Shown here in pieces: positions 1-25,639 of a DNA stretch of 55,000 nt. Below the pieces are notes generated by a model. It had not been told where the DNA came from. It saw only the letters and a list, made by a program, of their open reading frames with translations, and searched no databases. The position numbers were made by a program, and so were the translations under genes. This stretch comes from Cristatella mucedo (taxonomy: Eukaryota > Bryozoa > Phylactolaemata > Cristatellidae), in assembly GCA_009760855.2 (NCBI GenBank), contig WPIO01000007.1:2202501-2257500 (forward strand), written 5' to 3'. Position 1 is the first letter of the stretch. Every line of letters starts with the position of its first letter.

Positions 1-912
1 CCTTGCCGTGGCAACTCATGCCCCGTGGTAGTTGGGCCGCGCCGGGCATATTTGTTCCCGCCGCCGGCTCGCCGTGCCGGCCAACCTATCGTGCCGGCTC
101 TTAAACAAATCGACCCGGCATTCTCTGCGGCATGCCGCTGTGCTGCCGCGCCGCTTGCTGTCAAAACATGCGGCGAGAGAAACGCGGACGGCGCCATTCT
201 CGCTGGCACGCCGCCCTCTCGACGGCAGCAGCAGCTTTCGCCCGCCGCCGCCGGGCCGCCCTGTCAAGCTGCTCGCCGCCGCCGTCTTTTTCGCTGCACT
301 CGAGGCGTGCGCCGCTTTGGTGCATCGCAGCCGGTGCACCGGCTGCGATGGAATGCATTCACGAAAGCAAGTTCAAGGGCGAGGCGAGCGCTAGAACGGC
401 TCTAAGATGGACCGCGTCGCAGCTCGTCGGCGGCCCGGCCGGTCCGGGCAGCAGGCTGGTGGCTGCTGCGTAGTAGCCCAGCGGCCGACCTGACTGCCGC
501 AACTGCCCAGCTGCGTGCGTCGGCGTTGTCGGGTGGCTAGGGGGCCGGGCAGCGGCCGGCAGCAGTTGCGGTCGGTTCGATGGGCAGGTGCTCGGCGGCC
601 GCCTCATTAGCTAGCGGCAACGGTCGCGGCGGCAGTCAGAAAGGAGCGAGCGTCGGCTCACTCCAGCCGCCGCAGCTAGCGGCTCCTCCCACCGGCCAGC
701 AGGTCTGCGGTGCGCTCGCTGTGCGGACGGACGGACGGACCGACGCCGTACGCCGGCGGTTCGGCAGGCCGGGGCTCTGTAGTACCCTCGGGCGAGCCCT
801 CATCAATAAAGCAGCGGGCGCCGATGGATGTTTAATTGCACGCCTGCTCAAGGCTGAACGCCTCTGCTCGAAGGGGCGATCGCACGGAGCAGCAGAACTA
901 CAATGGGCCGCC
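1..912. other. GC-rich flank, no gene recognised
   Basis: This stretch is very GC- and CpG-rich, and all six frames are partly open because stop codons are rare at this composition. None of the conceptual products shows a domain, signal peptide or repeat I recognise. It lies beyond the 3' end of the Wnt gene. It could hold a CpG island or untranslated exon of a neighbouring gene, but I see nothing that decides this. Confidence 0.5.
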
Positions 913-1309
<397 letters not shown>

Positions 1310-1312
<3 letters not shown>

Positions 1313-1950
1313 AAACCCAAGAGGCCGGGAAAAGGTGCTCGCGAAGCCAGCTGCACCGCTCGCTGTCGGAGCTGCGCCTGGAGCTGCGGCATTGGACCGA
1401 CCGGCGCACATGTAGCGAACCCGGAATGCACCTATCGCGGCATTTGCCATCGGACAGACGCCGCCGATGCTGCCGAAGATGCCGAAGAGGACTTCTGTGA
1501 TTCAGCGAAAGCCGGCGAGAAAGGTTACTCCGGCTGCGCCCTTCCATCTTTAATGCCACGACTGACCACTTGACTACTTGGCAACTGACAGAAGGCTCGG
1601 TCCGGTCAGAGTAAAGATCCTTTGCCTTGAATAGTCCGCGAGAAAAGGCGGCCCGCGGCCATCTCGGGAAGCCATTCGGCAAACGCATGTCGGTAGCCGA
1701 GCCTCTCGCCCTAGAAGCCATAAGCTATTCGCACGACGACTGTACCCGAGCTGTGCTGAAGGACGCGCGGAGCTTAATGAATCGAAGCCTTCCTTGCCTC
1801 GACGCAACCGTGGATTGTACCGCAATCCCGCGGCCTAGACGGAACTATGCCGACCAGCGGAATATCCAAGGCACTACGCAGACGCAGCCGATCGAGCTAG
1901 CTGCGTCCTCAGCACACTTGTCAGTAGCCTGTCGCGCGTCGCCATTTCTA
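1310..1950 (-). other. 3' flank of the Wnt gene, probable 3' UTR
   Basis: This is the sequence directly after the Wnt stop codon, read on the minus strand. No coding similarity is recognised on either strand. A 3' untranslated region is expected here, but I did not find a convincing AATAAA polyadenylation signal on the minus strand before the (GA)n tract, so the transcript end is unknown. Confidence 0.45.
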
Positions 1951-16676
<14,726 letters not shown>

Positions 16677-17202
16677 TTTCTGACGGTGCCTTAGTCCAGT
16701 GAGAGGGGTGCGAACGCCTCCGAGCGGCTGCAGTCGCCGGCCAAAAACAATTGCACGACGACCGAAGCAAGTGATTGGCAGTCGTTACAGCTCACCGAGT
16801 GCTACACACATGCGAGGCGTAGCGACGGTCAATCCTCTGAAAATAGCGGACAACGAGTGCTTTTTCCACAATGAACAGCACATGTGAGACCGCCCCAGAG
16901 CCAGGCCAGCCGGTGGATGGAGGGGTGGGCAGGGCATAGGGGTCATGACGTATAACGGGTTGGGGGTCACACCATCGGTCGGAAGTTGTTGAGGCGTCTC
17001 CGCGGCAGCGTTCGTAGGGGTTGATTGATTCTAAGAATAGCTATGAATTTTCTATCGCGACGATTATTTTATGCTTATATTTATCTTATTTGAAGCTGGA
17101 GCAAGTTTACTCCAAGACTGATTGCGTTCATGTGTACGTCGCCCGTTGACGACCCAGTGGACTCCGTTGGCGGCGGCGGCGCGTCACGTGACGTAGCGGA
17201 AC
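16677..17202. promoter_or_regulatory. Shared Wnt / FBXL14 intergenic region, likely bidirectional promoter
   Basis: Only 526 bases separate the start codons of two divergently oriented genes, so both promoters and 5' untranslated regions must lie here (unless further non-coding exons exist). A palindromic E-box, TCACGTGA, is at 17184-17191, twelve bases before the FBXL14 ATG, inside GCGTCACGTGACGTAGCG. No clear TATA box is seen for either gene. Promoter function is inferred from position. Confidence 0.6.
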
Positions 17203-18465
17203 ATGGACGTCGCCCTGCAGTGGCGGCGGAAGCACATATCGTGCCTTTTCCCGGAGATTCTTGCGTTGATTTTCGAGTTTCTCGAAGTCCGGGACAAGGG
17301 CAAAGTCGCCCAGGTGTGCAAGACGTGGCGAGACGCCGCCTATCGGCGGTCCGTGTGGCGCGGCGTGGAGGCCAAGCTGCACGTCAAGCGCAGCTGCTCC
17401 TCTTTGTTTACGAGCTTGTCGCATCGCGGCATCCGGAAGGTGCACGTGCTCAGCTTGCGGCGGCACCTCAAGGAGGTCGTGTCGAGCGTGCCGAACATCA
17501 GCGAGCTGAACTTGAGCGGCTGCTACTCGATCACCGACATCGCCCTGAAGCAGACTTTCGTTCAGGACTTCGACGGCATCACCGTTCTCAACTTGTCGCT
17601 GTGCAAGCAGCTGACGGACGACGGCGTCAAGCGGGTCGCCAATTACCTGAAGAACCTCGAGGCGCTGGACCTGTCCGGCTGCTGCCACGTAGCGGACCCG
17701 AGCCTGTACTTCGTCGCCCGTGGCCTTCGCAGCCTGCGGTCGCTAAACCTGCGCAGCTGCAAGCACGTGTCCGACCAGGGCGTGGCATTCCTGGCCGGCG
17801 CCGAGACCAAGGTGGAGCGAGCTGCCGCGGCCGCCGCAGCAGCCGACGGCGGCGGCGGCGCCTCGCCTACGGACGTTGGCGTCCAGAAGCTGGAGCGCCT
17901 GGTGCTGCAGGACTGCCAGCTCATCACCGACCTGGCCCTGCAGCACGTCGCATCCGGGCTGCACCACCTGCGCGAGATAAACGTCAGCTTCTGCGCGAGC
18001 GTCACGGACGCGAGCATGGCGCACCTCGCCAGGCTGCCCGAGCTCGAGGTCGTCGTGATGAGGCACTGCGACAACGTCGGCGACGCCGGGCTGGCTCACC
18101 TGTCGCGCTCGCGCGGGCCCATCGCCAAGCTCGACGTGAGCTTTTGCGAGCGCGTGCACGACCAGGGCCTGTTGCACCTGGCGCAGGGCGCGAGCCGGCT
18201 GCGGCACCTGGCCGTCAACGCTTGCAACATCACCGACGAGGGCGTGAAGAAGGTCGTCTCGCAGCTGCAGCACCTCGAGACGCTGCACGTCGGCCAGTGC
18301 AGCAAGATCACCGACGAGGTGCTCGAGTACATCGGCCTCAATGCCACGAGGCTGCTCTGCATCGATCTGTACGGCTGCACCAGGATCACTGCCGCCGGAC
18401 TGCGCCACGTGTCCAAGCTGCCGTCGCTGACGAAGCTCAATCGGGGCCTCTGCGCCCCCGAGTGA
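17203..18465 (+). CDS. Fbxl14: FBXL14-type F-box/LRR protein, substrate receptor of an SCF ubiquitin ligase
   Basis: The protein is 420 residues and encoded without introns. FBXL14 (Partner of paired in flies) binds Skp1 through its F-box and presents substrates to the SCF E3 ligase. The F-box is at about residues 11-47 (HISCLFPEILALIFEFLEV, then RDKG...QVCKTWRDAAY), very close to vertebrate FBXL14, followed by VWRGVEAKLH. About eleven cysteine-type LRRs follow, e.g. LNLSGCYSITD, LNLSLCKQLTDDGV, LVLQDCQLITDLAL, LDVSFCERVHDQGL and IDLYGCTRITAAGL. An extra low-complexity insert rich in Ala and Gly sits at about residues 204-226 between repeats. The C-terminus ends LNRGLCAPE, shorter than and unlike the vertebrate end. 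The ATG has a good context (GGAACATGG). Human FBXL14 is about 400 residues as I recall it, so the length fits. Confidence 0.95.
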   Translation: MDVALQWRRKHISCLFPEILALIFEFLEVRDKGKVAQVCKTWRDAAYRRSVWRGVEAKLHVKRSCSSLFTSLSHRGIRKVHVLSLRRHLKEVVSSVPNISELNLSGCYSITDIALKQTFVQDFDGITVLNLSLCKQLTDDGVKRVANYLKNLEALDLSGCCHVADPSLYFVARGLRSLRSLNLRSCKHVSDQGVAFLAGAETKVERAAAAAAAADGGGGASPTDVGVQKLERLVLQDCQLITDLALQHVASGLHHLREINVSFCASVTDASMAHLARLPELEVVVMRHCDNVGDAGLAHLSRSRGPIAKLDVSFCERVHDQGLLHLAQGASRLRHLAVNACNITDEGVKKVVSQLQHLETLHVGQCSKITDEVLEYIGLNATRLLCIDLYGCTRITAAGLRHVSKLPSLTKLNRGLCAPE

Positions 18466-19775
18466 CCGCCTCGGCCGGTGGCGAGTCGTACAGATTCCTC
18501 CGGATGCGCAGTAAGCTGCGCTGCAGCGAGCGGTGTGGTGCTCGCAAGGGCGCGATGACCTATGCCGCCATGCACCAGTTGCGTGTGCCTGCGAGAACCA
18601 GCGACCCGAAGCCTGTGGCTGTGACTGTGGCTGCTGCAGCAGCAGACCGCACACAGTGGGCGGCGGCGGCAAACCGGTTGGACGGTTGGGCAGCAGCGTA
18701 AGTGCAATAGCAGCGTGCTGTGTGGTGCGTGCGTGCGCCATAGTGCTGCGTGTCCCCTCCGAGCGGACTGATCGCATAGCCCTTACCCTCCCCTCCCCCC
18801 CCGGGAGCCAAAATGATGCAGCACTTTGTTCATCGAGGGCGTCAAATCAAACGACAGCGCACTTGCCGTGCCGTGCTGCTGGCGCCAGTCCGAGCCAGTC
18901 ACCCTGGAGCCAGGCTGTGGCAGCGACTTGGCGCTGCTGTGGCTTCGGTGGCGCCCGGCGGCTGCGGCGGAAGTGGTGCCGGCAAGTGGTGCATTCGAGC
19001 CCTACCTGTGATGTTGCAGCTGCCCTGCGCTGCTTGCCCGCTGCCGCTGCCACTGCAGCGCTTCACAGCTGGTGGGCATCCTAAGGACGAGGGTGGCAGC
19101 TGCGACGAGTGCCTTTCTTGGCTGGGCAGATGCGGGCATCAAAACAGCGGCAAGAGTTACTATTTTTGCTATTACTGACTGCCGGGGTGCGATGCAGCGG
19201 CCCAATGGGCACGCTCATGCTGCCTGGCTTTCCTGCGGACATTAGCTTGGTCACATCCCTCACTTTCAGGTCGTTGTTTATTTAGAGTGTTCCTATTGAT
19301 GAGCTGGTTTTTTTAAACTATTTTTATCATCTGCCGGCGTCTTTTTTTGTGGAAATCGGTAGCGTTCGTGGAGAGTCGCTGTGAACGGCATGCCAACCAC
19401 GAGGCCTGACCGTCGAAGAGTGCGTAGCCAGCGCTCTGGGGAAGCAGCAATTCCCACATGCGCCGGCGCCGCTCGGTTCCGCCATGCACAGCGCTGCTGC
19501 AGAACAGCGTACAGTGCAGCCTGGGATCGAGTTGGACTGAAAAAACACCGTTGCCGGGCAACAACGCCTCAACGGTTCGGGTCTGCTGGCTCCTCACTGC
19601 CCACGGCGGCTTCGCCGGTGCGAGGTCTCTCTCCCTCACTGCCAACTTGCAGCAGCTGCTGCTTGCCAACCTTCCAGATGGTCTCTACCCGACTTAGAGG
19701 CTGGACGTCGTGTGCCATCCCACACTGTCCATCGCTAGCAGTCAGGTATTTCTGTGCAGGTGCCATGATAGTGCT
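18466..19775 (+). other. 3' flank of FBXL14, no further gene seen
   Basis: This region follows the FBXL14 stop codon and probably holds its 3' untranslated region. It is rich in CAG/CTG triplets (around 18620-18650 and 19010-19060) and free of recognisable repeats until the LINE at 19.78 kb. The open frames on both strands show no known domain. Confidence 0.5.
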
Positions 19776-19779
19776 ATGG

Positions 19780-20638
19780 CATAATAATAATAATAATAGT
19801 AATAGTGATAATAATAATAATAATAATTCACTTGATGAAGTGCCCTCAGAGAACTTAATCTCTCTCTAGGCGCTTTACATTTGCTGCGAAGTGAAATGCA
19901 ATTGAATGGTAAGTAAAATCATGCTTGAAAAACAAGCAAAATGAATAATATGGTTAGGGGTGACATGCACAGGGTCAGCATGCGAATGTGGTTAGTGGCA
20001 GCATGCACAGTGTCAGCACGCATAAGCACATCAAGGACGAATCACAGGGACCCGCTAAATGCTGTCCTAAATAGGTGTTTTTAGGTTCCTTTTAAATGTG
20101 GTCAGATCGGGAGATGTTCTGACGCAGGTCGGGAGGGAGTTCCAGGCTTTGGGAGCATACGAACTAAATGCACGATCTCCAAACGATTTGAGGTTTGTAC
20201 GAGGTATTGGTAGACTGTTGGATTCCGAAAAGCGGGTGGTACGATGCTTGGCCTGATGGGGTAGTATATCTGACAGATAGGCTGGAGCCATAGAATGAAG
20301 GGACCTAAAAGTGAGCGACAAAACCTTGAAGTCAATCCGTTGCTTGACTGGTAGCCAGTGCAGGTCGGCGAGAAGTGGAGTAATGTGGCAACTGCGACGC
20401 TCACGACAGACAAGTCTAGCTGCCGAGTTTTGCACCAGCTGCAATCGCCTGATCGCACATGCTGGTAGGCCAGTAAGCAGTGAGTTGCAGAAGTCGAGAC
20501 GGGATGTCATGAATGCATGGACCAACTTAGATGTGGTATCTTTATCTAAACAAGCCCGAAGTGTAGCAATGTTATGAAGCTGAAAATAGGCGGATTTGAC
20601 TGTGGAGCTAATATGGTCGTCTAACGAGAGGTGCATTT
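19780..20638 (-). mobile_element. L2-like LINE, 5'-truncated copy with intact C-terminal frame
   Basis: Reading on the minus strand, the copy encodes the C-terminal part of the LINE polyprotein in one uninterrupted frame (stop at 20067). The frame contains LDDHISSTVKSAYFQLHNIA, CRERRSCHITPLLADLHWLP, FSESNSLPIPRTNLKSFGDR and SYAPKAWNSLPTCVRTSPD. The untranslated tail, the AAAGCGCC hairpin and an ATT-type repeat follow (ends near 19780). The intact frame over about 190 codons makes it one of the youngest LINE fragments here. The catalytic reverse transcriptase part is missing, so it is dead on arrival. Confidence 0.92.
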
Positions 20639-20855
20639 GATTTAGTGCCCTCAGAGAACTCGATCTCTTTCCAGGCACTTTACATTTTCTTCAAAGGAAG
20701 CATGATCGAATGGTTAGTGGTAGCATGCTCAATAAAAAATAACATGGTTAGGGGTTACATGCAAAGCATCATCGTGCAAGTATGGTTAATGGCAGCATGC
20801 ACAGTGTCAGCATGCGTAAGCACATGCAGGTCGAATCACAGGGACTGACTAAATG
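20639..20855 (-). mobile_element. L2-like LINE 3' end, second nested copy
   Basis: The same hairpin (GTGCCTGGAAAGAGATCGAG read on the minus strand) and the CATGCTGAC/CATGCTGCC untranslated block recur directly beyond the 5' truncation point of the previous copy. The two lie in tandem, same orientation. Only the 3' untranslated region is present. Confidence 0.85.
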
Positions 20856-21435
20856 GCTTGACTGTCCTATGACTAATTGCCAAAAACTGTCCACACAACG
20901 ATTGGCAGATGGAAAGGGGACCCCTTTATCGACCGCAGGCTTCGGGGGGGGGGAGGGAGAGCCCTGCATCATACGATTGATCTGAGGGGAGAGCAGTGCT
21001 CCTCGACAGGCCCCTCTAGCCTTCCAAGGATTTGCTGCCATTGGCAGGGTCTGGACAAAGTCTAACCCTTCCAGTTCTTTATTTGGCTCTGTGTCACTTT
21101 CAGAGTGTCTAAACATACTTATCTTCTTTCCCTATTGGAGCTTTGCAGAAGGGCTGGGGTGGGGGAACTTGAAAGTGGATCTAGTCGAAGCATAACCCTT
21201 CACCAAGAGCATATGATAGGTTGTTTCTGATCTCAAGTCTTGAAGACACCCGCGATTTCATCAGCCCGATGGGTTGAGGTTTTGGGCCCTGTACGTGTTG
21301 TTGGTTCGACCGAACGTGGTTCGTGGTTCGGTCCACTGCCTATAAGCCAATTTCACCGTCTACTAGCAGTCACACTTGAATGTTGTCTGTATGACTGACC
21401 ACTTCAAGGCATCAGATGTGGGGGAGCTGAGGCTG
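20856..21435. other. No feature recognised
   Basis: Unique-looking sequence between a LINE tail and the foldback element. It contains a short G run at 20944-20953 and no convincing frame or repeat. Confidence 0.4.
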
Positions 21436-22477
21436 TAATGCCCCTGCGATTATGAACTATGAGCTTTGCTGCTTATTTAGAACTTTGTCACTTATGAAAT
21501 AGCCGTGATAAGCCGAGGCTTGTGAGCAGTGCGATGTATTATTATGTACGAACGAGATTATGGCATGCTTACGACCTGGCCATTATATAGGGCATGGCCT
21601 TGACCGCAGTCGCTCTCAGGGGAGCGACGGTCGGTGAGTCCTAGTGCTTAACTCGAGCTGTTGTAAGCCTGTTAGCAAGTCGGCTGGAAATCACCTGTCG
21701 TATCAACCGTAATATACAGGCTATTTTTGTGTTTTTTTTTTCTATTACGGTGTTGTTAGCACTCAGTGGAGAAGATCGCTGGTTGCATTATTATCGTGGG
21801 CATATTGGGAGCTTCAGGCCTTCAGGCACATTGAATACGCTGTGTGGCTACCTGAACTAGTCGAGGGCTGTGTGGTCATAACATTGGGCCTAACCTTCCG
21901 TGGCATACCGGCTAGCCAAGTTGTTATCAGGCCATTTGGCCGTGCCCACTTTTGCTGTAGCACTCTTCGATGCAGTATAAGCATGCATGTCGTCGTCCCA
22001 TTGCGCCAGTAATACTTTATGGCTTTGGTATGCGTGAGAGACTTTGGTGTCAGATGTGGGATGCCCAAAGACCTGAACTCACACAACGCCGACGGCAACA
22101 ACGCAGAGCTCTCGATATTCTGCATGCAGTGGTAGCAGCAACACCGTAATAAAAAGCACAACGTCAGCCCACAGATTGTGACTGATGCCACATGTGACTT
22201 TCGGGCAGACTCGCTAACAGGCTTACAGCAGTGTGCGCTCAGTGCTTAACTCACCGACCGGCAGACCGTTGCTCCAACAGAGCGACTGTGGTTAGGATCA
22301 TGCCAGATCATCAGTCATGCCACAATCTTGTTTGTACATAATCATATGTAGCGATGCTCATAAGCCTTGGCTTATCATGGCTATTTCATAAGCGATTCTT
22401 TCTATACAGCTGCAAAGCTCATAGTTCGTTATCGAGGTTCAGCTGTCAATCTCATAGTCAATAATCGCAGGGCATTA
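21436..22477. mobile_element. Foldback-type DNA element with about 330-bp inverted arms
   Basis: The left end TAATGCCCCTGCGATTATGA at 21436 is mirrored by the right end ...TCGCAGGGCATTA at 22477. The mirror symmetry continues inward: GCTCATAGTTCG against CGAACTATGAGC-type sequence, CATAAGCC/GGCTTATCA, CTCACCGACCG against CGGTCGGTGAG, GCTAACAGGCTTACA against TGTAAGCCTGTTAGC, and AACACCGTAATA against TATTACGGTGTT. Arms run to about 21760 and from about 22140, leaving roughly 380 bases in the middle without a transposase frame. The ends could be flanked by a TA target duplication. This fits a non-autonomous DNA transposon with long terminal inverted repeats. A one-armed relative lies at 7863-8340. 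Confidence 0.8.
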
Positions 22478-23080
22478 CAAGGTGCATGTGCAACTGCATC
22501 GCTGGTTCGTTTGCCCATTGCACTTAACTCAACTTTTCTGCTGACCATTCGGTGTTTAGTCGTTCACATCTGCTCGACTTCGAGTTATGCCTCGTAGGCA
22601 GCAGCTAGCAGCGGTGTCAAGGGCCCCCTTTCTAGCCTGTACACCTTTCGTGGTGGAGCCCACAACAGCAGCAGAAGCAGTGGTGTCACAGGCCAATCGC
22701 CACTCACGGTGTGCATGCACGCGCAAACCGGCACGAATCGAGTCGTGGTTCGTCTTCTAAGCACATAAAAGAGAATCGGCCGAGACCAACCTCTCAGCAG
22801 CCAAAAGCTGGATGCCACTGTCGTCCAGCTCTTGGCTGCAGCACGGTAGCTGGAGCCGTTGGTTCAGCCCCGATGGACTCCACCGTCCAGTTGGCCGTGC
22901 CAGCAGCAGACCTAATGGAAGCCACTATCTAGGGCGGCAGCTTGCTTGTCTGATCACCAAAGATGAGACTGAGTGAAAGCGCTGCCAGTGAAATGCAGCC
23001 GACAGTGGAAGCCAGCCTCAAAGAGACTTGCACGTACACCCGGCCAACTGTCACCAACTCGTGCCTGTGTCCACCCACCT

Positions 23081-23085
<5 letters not shown>
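22478..23085. other. No feature recognised
   Basis: Mixed-composition sequence between the foldback element and the CT array. I see no repeat family or convincing coding frame. Confidence 0.4.
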
Positions 23086-23163
<78 letters not shown>

Positions 23164-23164
23164 C
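23086..23164 (+). repeat. (CT)n microsatellite
   Basis: CT run with CCCT interruptions at about 23115 and 23140. Confidence 0.97.
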
Positions 23165-23305
23165 CCTTCCGATCGGGAGCTTCGGAAGGTGTGCATAGAG
23201 GAGGCACCTGCAACTCTGCACTAGAGTCAGAGAGAAGAAAAAGCCGGCAAGGAGCGCTTTGCAGGTTACAGGAGCACATTTGGCCAACCGAACGACCTGG
23301 CGCCT

Positions 23306-23365
23306 CCGCTCTGTCGCGAGGTGCTCTGCTCTGTCGCGAGGTGCTCCGCTCTGTCGCGAGGTGCT
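23306..23365 (+). repeat. 20-bp minisatellite, three copies
   Basis: The unit CCGCTCTGTCGCGAGGTGCT occurs at 23306, 23326 and 23346 with a single C-to-T change in the second copy. No coding role is evident. The stretches on both sides, 23165-23305 and 23366-23845, hold nothing I recognise. Confidence 0.95.
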
Positions 23366-23849
23366 CCGATGCCTGGCGGAAGCTAGGTTGACGAGCTGGC
23401 CTGCTGCCTGAGGGATTGTCGACCGGCCGAGGCGCTTCCTTTTGGCATGTCTTAGCCAGCCGATGGTCTCGATTTCGGTCGCCAGCTGCCAGGCTACAGC
23501 TGCAGTAACCTGCAGCTGTGCTGACTAGGGGTCGGCCGGCTGGCCGCGAGCAGAGCTGAGGAGAGGTGCTTGCCCACGTGGCTTGGCAAGTCTTCTCCAA
23601 GGACAATAAGGCTGTGTAAGGCTGTAATATCGGCAAGTTTCTGTCTTACCCTGCAGTGGCTGCCCTGCTCCTGTTTGCCACCGTACAGAAGCAGCTGACA
23701 TCTCGTGGGCCACCACGTTTGGCACTTTGTAAAATCGTATTTCTCAAGTCGCATTTCTTTAGTGAGGGCGGCGGGATAAGAAACAAGCTATTGCTCGCCC
23801 GTTGTAGATGCCATGCGGTGCACCATGCAGTCTTCGTTGTGCCCTACCT

Positions 23850-24410
23850 TAATAATAATAATAGTAATAATGATAATAATAATATACATGATAAGTCGCC
23901 CTCAGAGAACTCAATCTTTTTCTAGGTGCTTTACATGTGCTCAAAGGAAACACGATCGAATGGTTAGTGGTAGCATGCTCAATGAACGACAAGAATAACA
24001 TGGTTAGGGATGACATGCACAGGGTCAGCATGTAAGTATGGTTAGTGGCAGCATGCACAGTGCCAGCATGCATAAACACGTAAGGGTCGAATCACAGGGT
24101 TCCACTAAATGCTGTGTTAAATAGGTGCATTTTTATTTATTTTTTAAATATGGTCAAATCAGGCGTTATCATGACGCAAGTCGGAAGTGAGTTCCAGGCT
24201 TTGGGAGCATACGAACTAAATGCACGGTCTCCAAAGGATTTGAGGTCTTCTACCAGGTATAGGTAAATAATTAGATTCCGAAAAGTAGGTGGTACTATGC
24301 TTAGCCTGGTAGGTTAGATCTGATAGGTAGGCTGGAGCCAGAGAATGAAGGGACCTTGAAGTGAGGACAAGCTGGAGCCAGAGAAGGAAGGGACCTAAAA
24401 TTGAGTGACA
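23850..24410 (-). mobile_element. L2-like LINE 3' fragment, minus strand
   Basis: From the ATT-repeat tail and hairpin (23850-23935) it runs through the CATGCTGAC untranslated block into the C-terminal coding region, with frameshifts. A stretch resembling CAAGCTGGAGCCAGAGAA...GGGACCT is repeated at its 5' end (about 24330-24410). It meets the next, oppositely oriented LINE fragment head-to-head. Confidence 0.85.
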
Positions 24411-24414
24411 AAAA

Positions 24415-25312
24415 GGCTAATGCTCAAAATTTGCTCAGCCAGCATGTTTCTTGTTGAATCAGCTCGAAATCTAGGTGTCATGTTCCAAGTGACCTCTCGT
24501 TAGACGACCACATCAGCTCCACAATCAAGTCTGCTTACTTTCAGCTACATAGCAGTGCTAAAATTCGGGCTTGTTTAGATTAGGATACCACGTCCAAGTT
24601 GGTCCACGCATTTGTGACGTCCGTCTTGATTTCTGTAACTCACTGCTTGCTGGCCTACCGGCATGTGCAATCATGCGATTACAGATGGTGCAAAACTCTG
24701 CAGCTAGGCTTGTCTGCCGTGAGCGTCGCAGTTGCCACATTACACCACTTATCGCCGACCTGCACTGGCTACCAGTCAAGCAACAGATCGACTTCAAGGT
24801 TTTGTCGCTCACTTTTAGGTCACTTAATTCTTTGACTCCAGCCAGTCTCTCAGATCTACTCCCCCACCAGGCCAAGCATCGTACCAGTGGCTTTTCAGAA
24901 TCTAACTGTTTACCAATACCTCGTACAAACCTCAATCCTCTGGTGACCGTGCATTTAGTTCTTATGCTCCTAAAGCCTGGAAATCACTCCCGACTTGCTT
25001 CAGAACATCCCCTGACTTGACCACATTTAAAAAGAACTTTAAACACACCTATTTATGACAGCATATAGTGGGTCCCTGTGATTCGCCCTTCATGTGCTTA
25101 TGCGTTCTGATACTGTGCATTCTGCCACTAAAAATACCACACTTGCATGCTGACCCTGTGCATGTCACCCCTAACCATGTTATTCATAGTGTTTATCAAG
25201 CATGATAATACTCACCATTCAATCGCATTTCTTTGCAGCAAATATAAAGCACCTAGAAATGGATTGAGTTCTTTGAGGGCGCTTTATCAAGTGCATTATT
25301 ATTACTATAAGT
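24415..25312 (+). mobile_element. L2-like LINE 3' fragment, plus strand
   Basis: Begins near GTTGAATCAGCTCGAAATCT and covers the C-terminal coding region (CRERRSCHITPLIADLHWLP, then FSESNCLPIPRT) and the complete 3' end to ATTATTATTACTATAA. It shares the unusual substitution TTTAGATTAGGATACC with the copy at 40515-41385, so the two belong to one subfamily. Frameshifts make it non-functional. Confidence 0.9.
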
Positions 25313-25638
25313 CGATGCATTGCTTGACTGAGAGCCAGTGCAGGTCGGCGAGAGGTGGTGTGATGTGGCAACTTCGACACTCGCGATAGACAAGCCCAGC
25401 TGCAGAGTTTTGCACCAGCTGTAAGCACCTGATAATACAAGCCGGTAGGCCAGCAAGCAGTGAGTTACAGAAGTCGAGACAGGATGTCACAAATGCACGG
25501 GCCAACTCAGATGTCCTATCTAAAGTATCAGTGTCCCTATCTAAACAAGCCCAATATGTATCAATGTTATGTAGCTGAAAGTAGGCAGACCTGATTGTGG
25601 AGCTGATTGGGTCGTCTAACGAAAGGTTTCCCTATGTT
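25313..25638 (-). mobile_element. Internal LINE fragment without a 3' tail, inverted
   Basis: On the minus strand it reads from GACGACCCAATCAGCTCCAC through CRECRSCHITPPLADLHWLS and stops abruptly at the codons for QCIDL, directly abutting the ATT tail of the previous plus-strand copy. It lacks the 3' tail that normal LINE insertions have, so it probably arose through inversion of part of a LINE, not through a separate simple insertion. Confidence 0.8.
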
Positions 25639-25639
25639 T

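Noticed and set aside
17130-18777. Open frames overlapping FBXL14 in another plus frame (17130-18701) and on the minus strand (17743-18777)
   Set aside because: They are shadows of the GC-rich FBXL14 coding sequence. Only the 17203-18465 frame shows F-box and LRR motifs.
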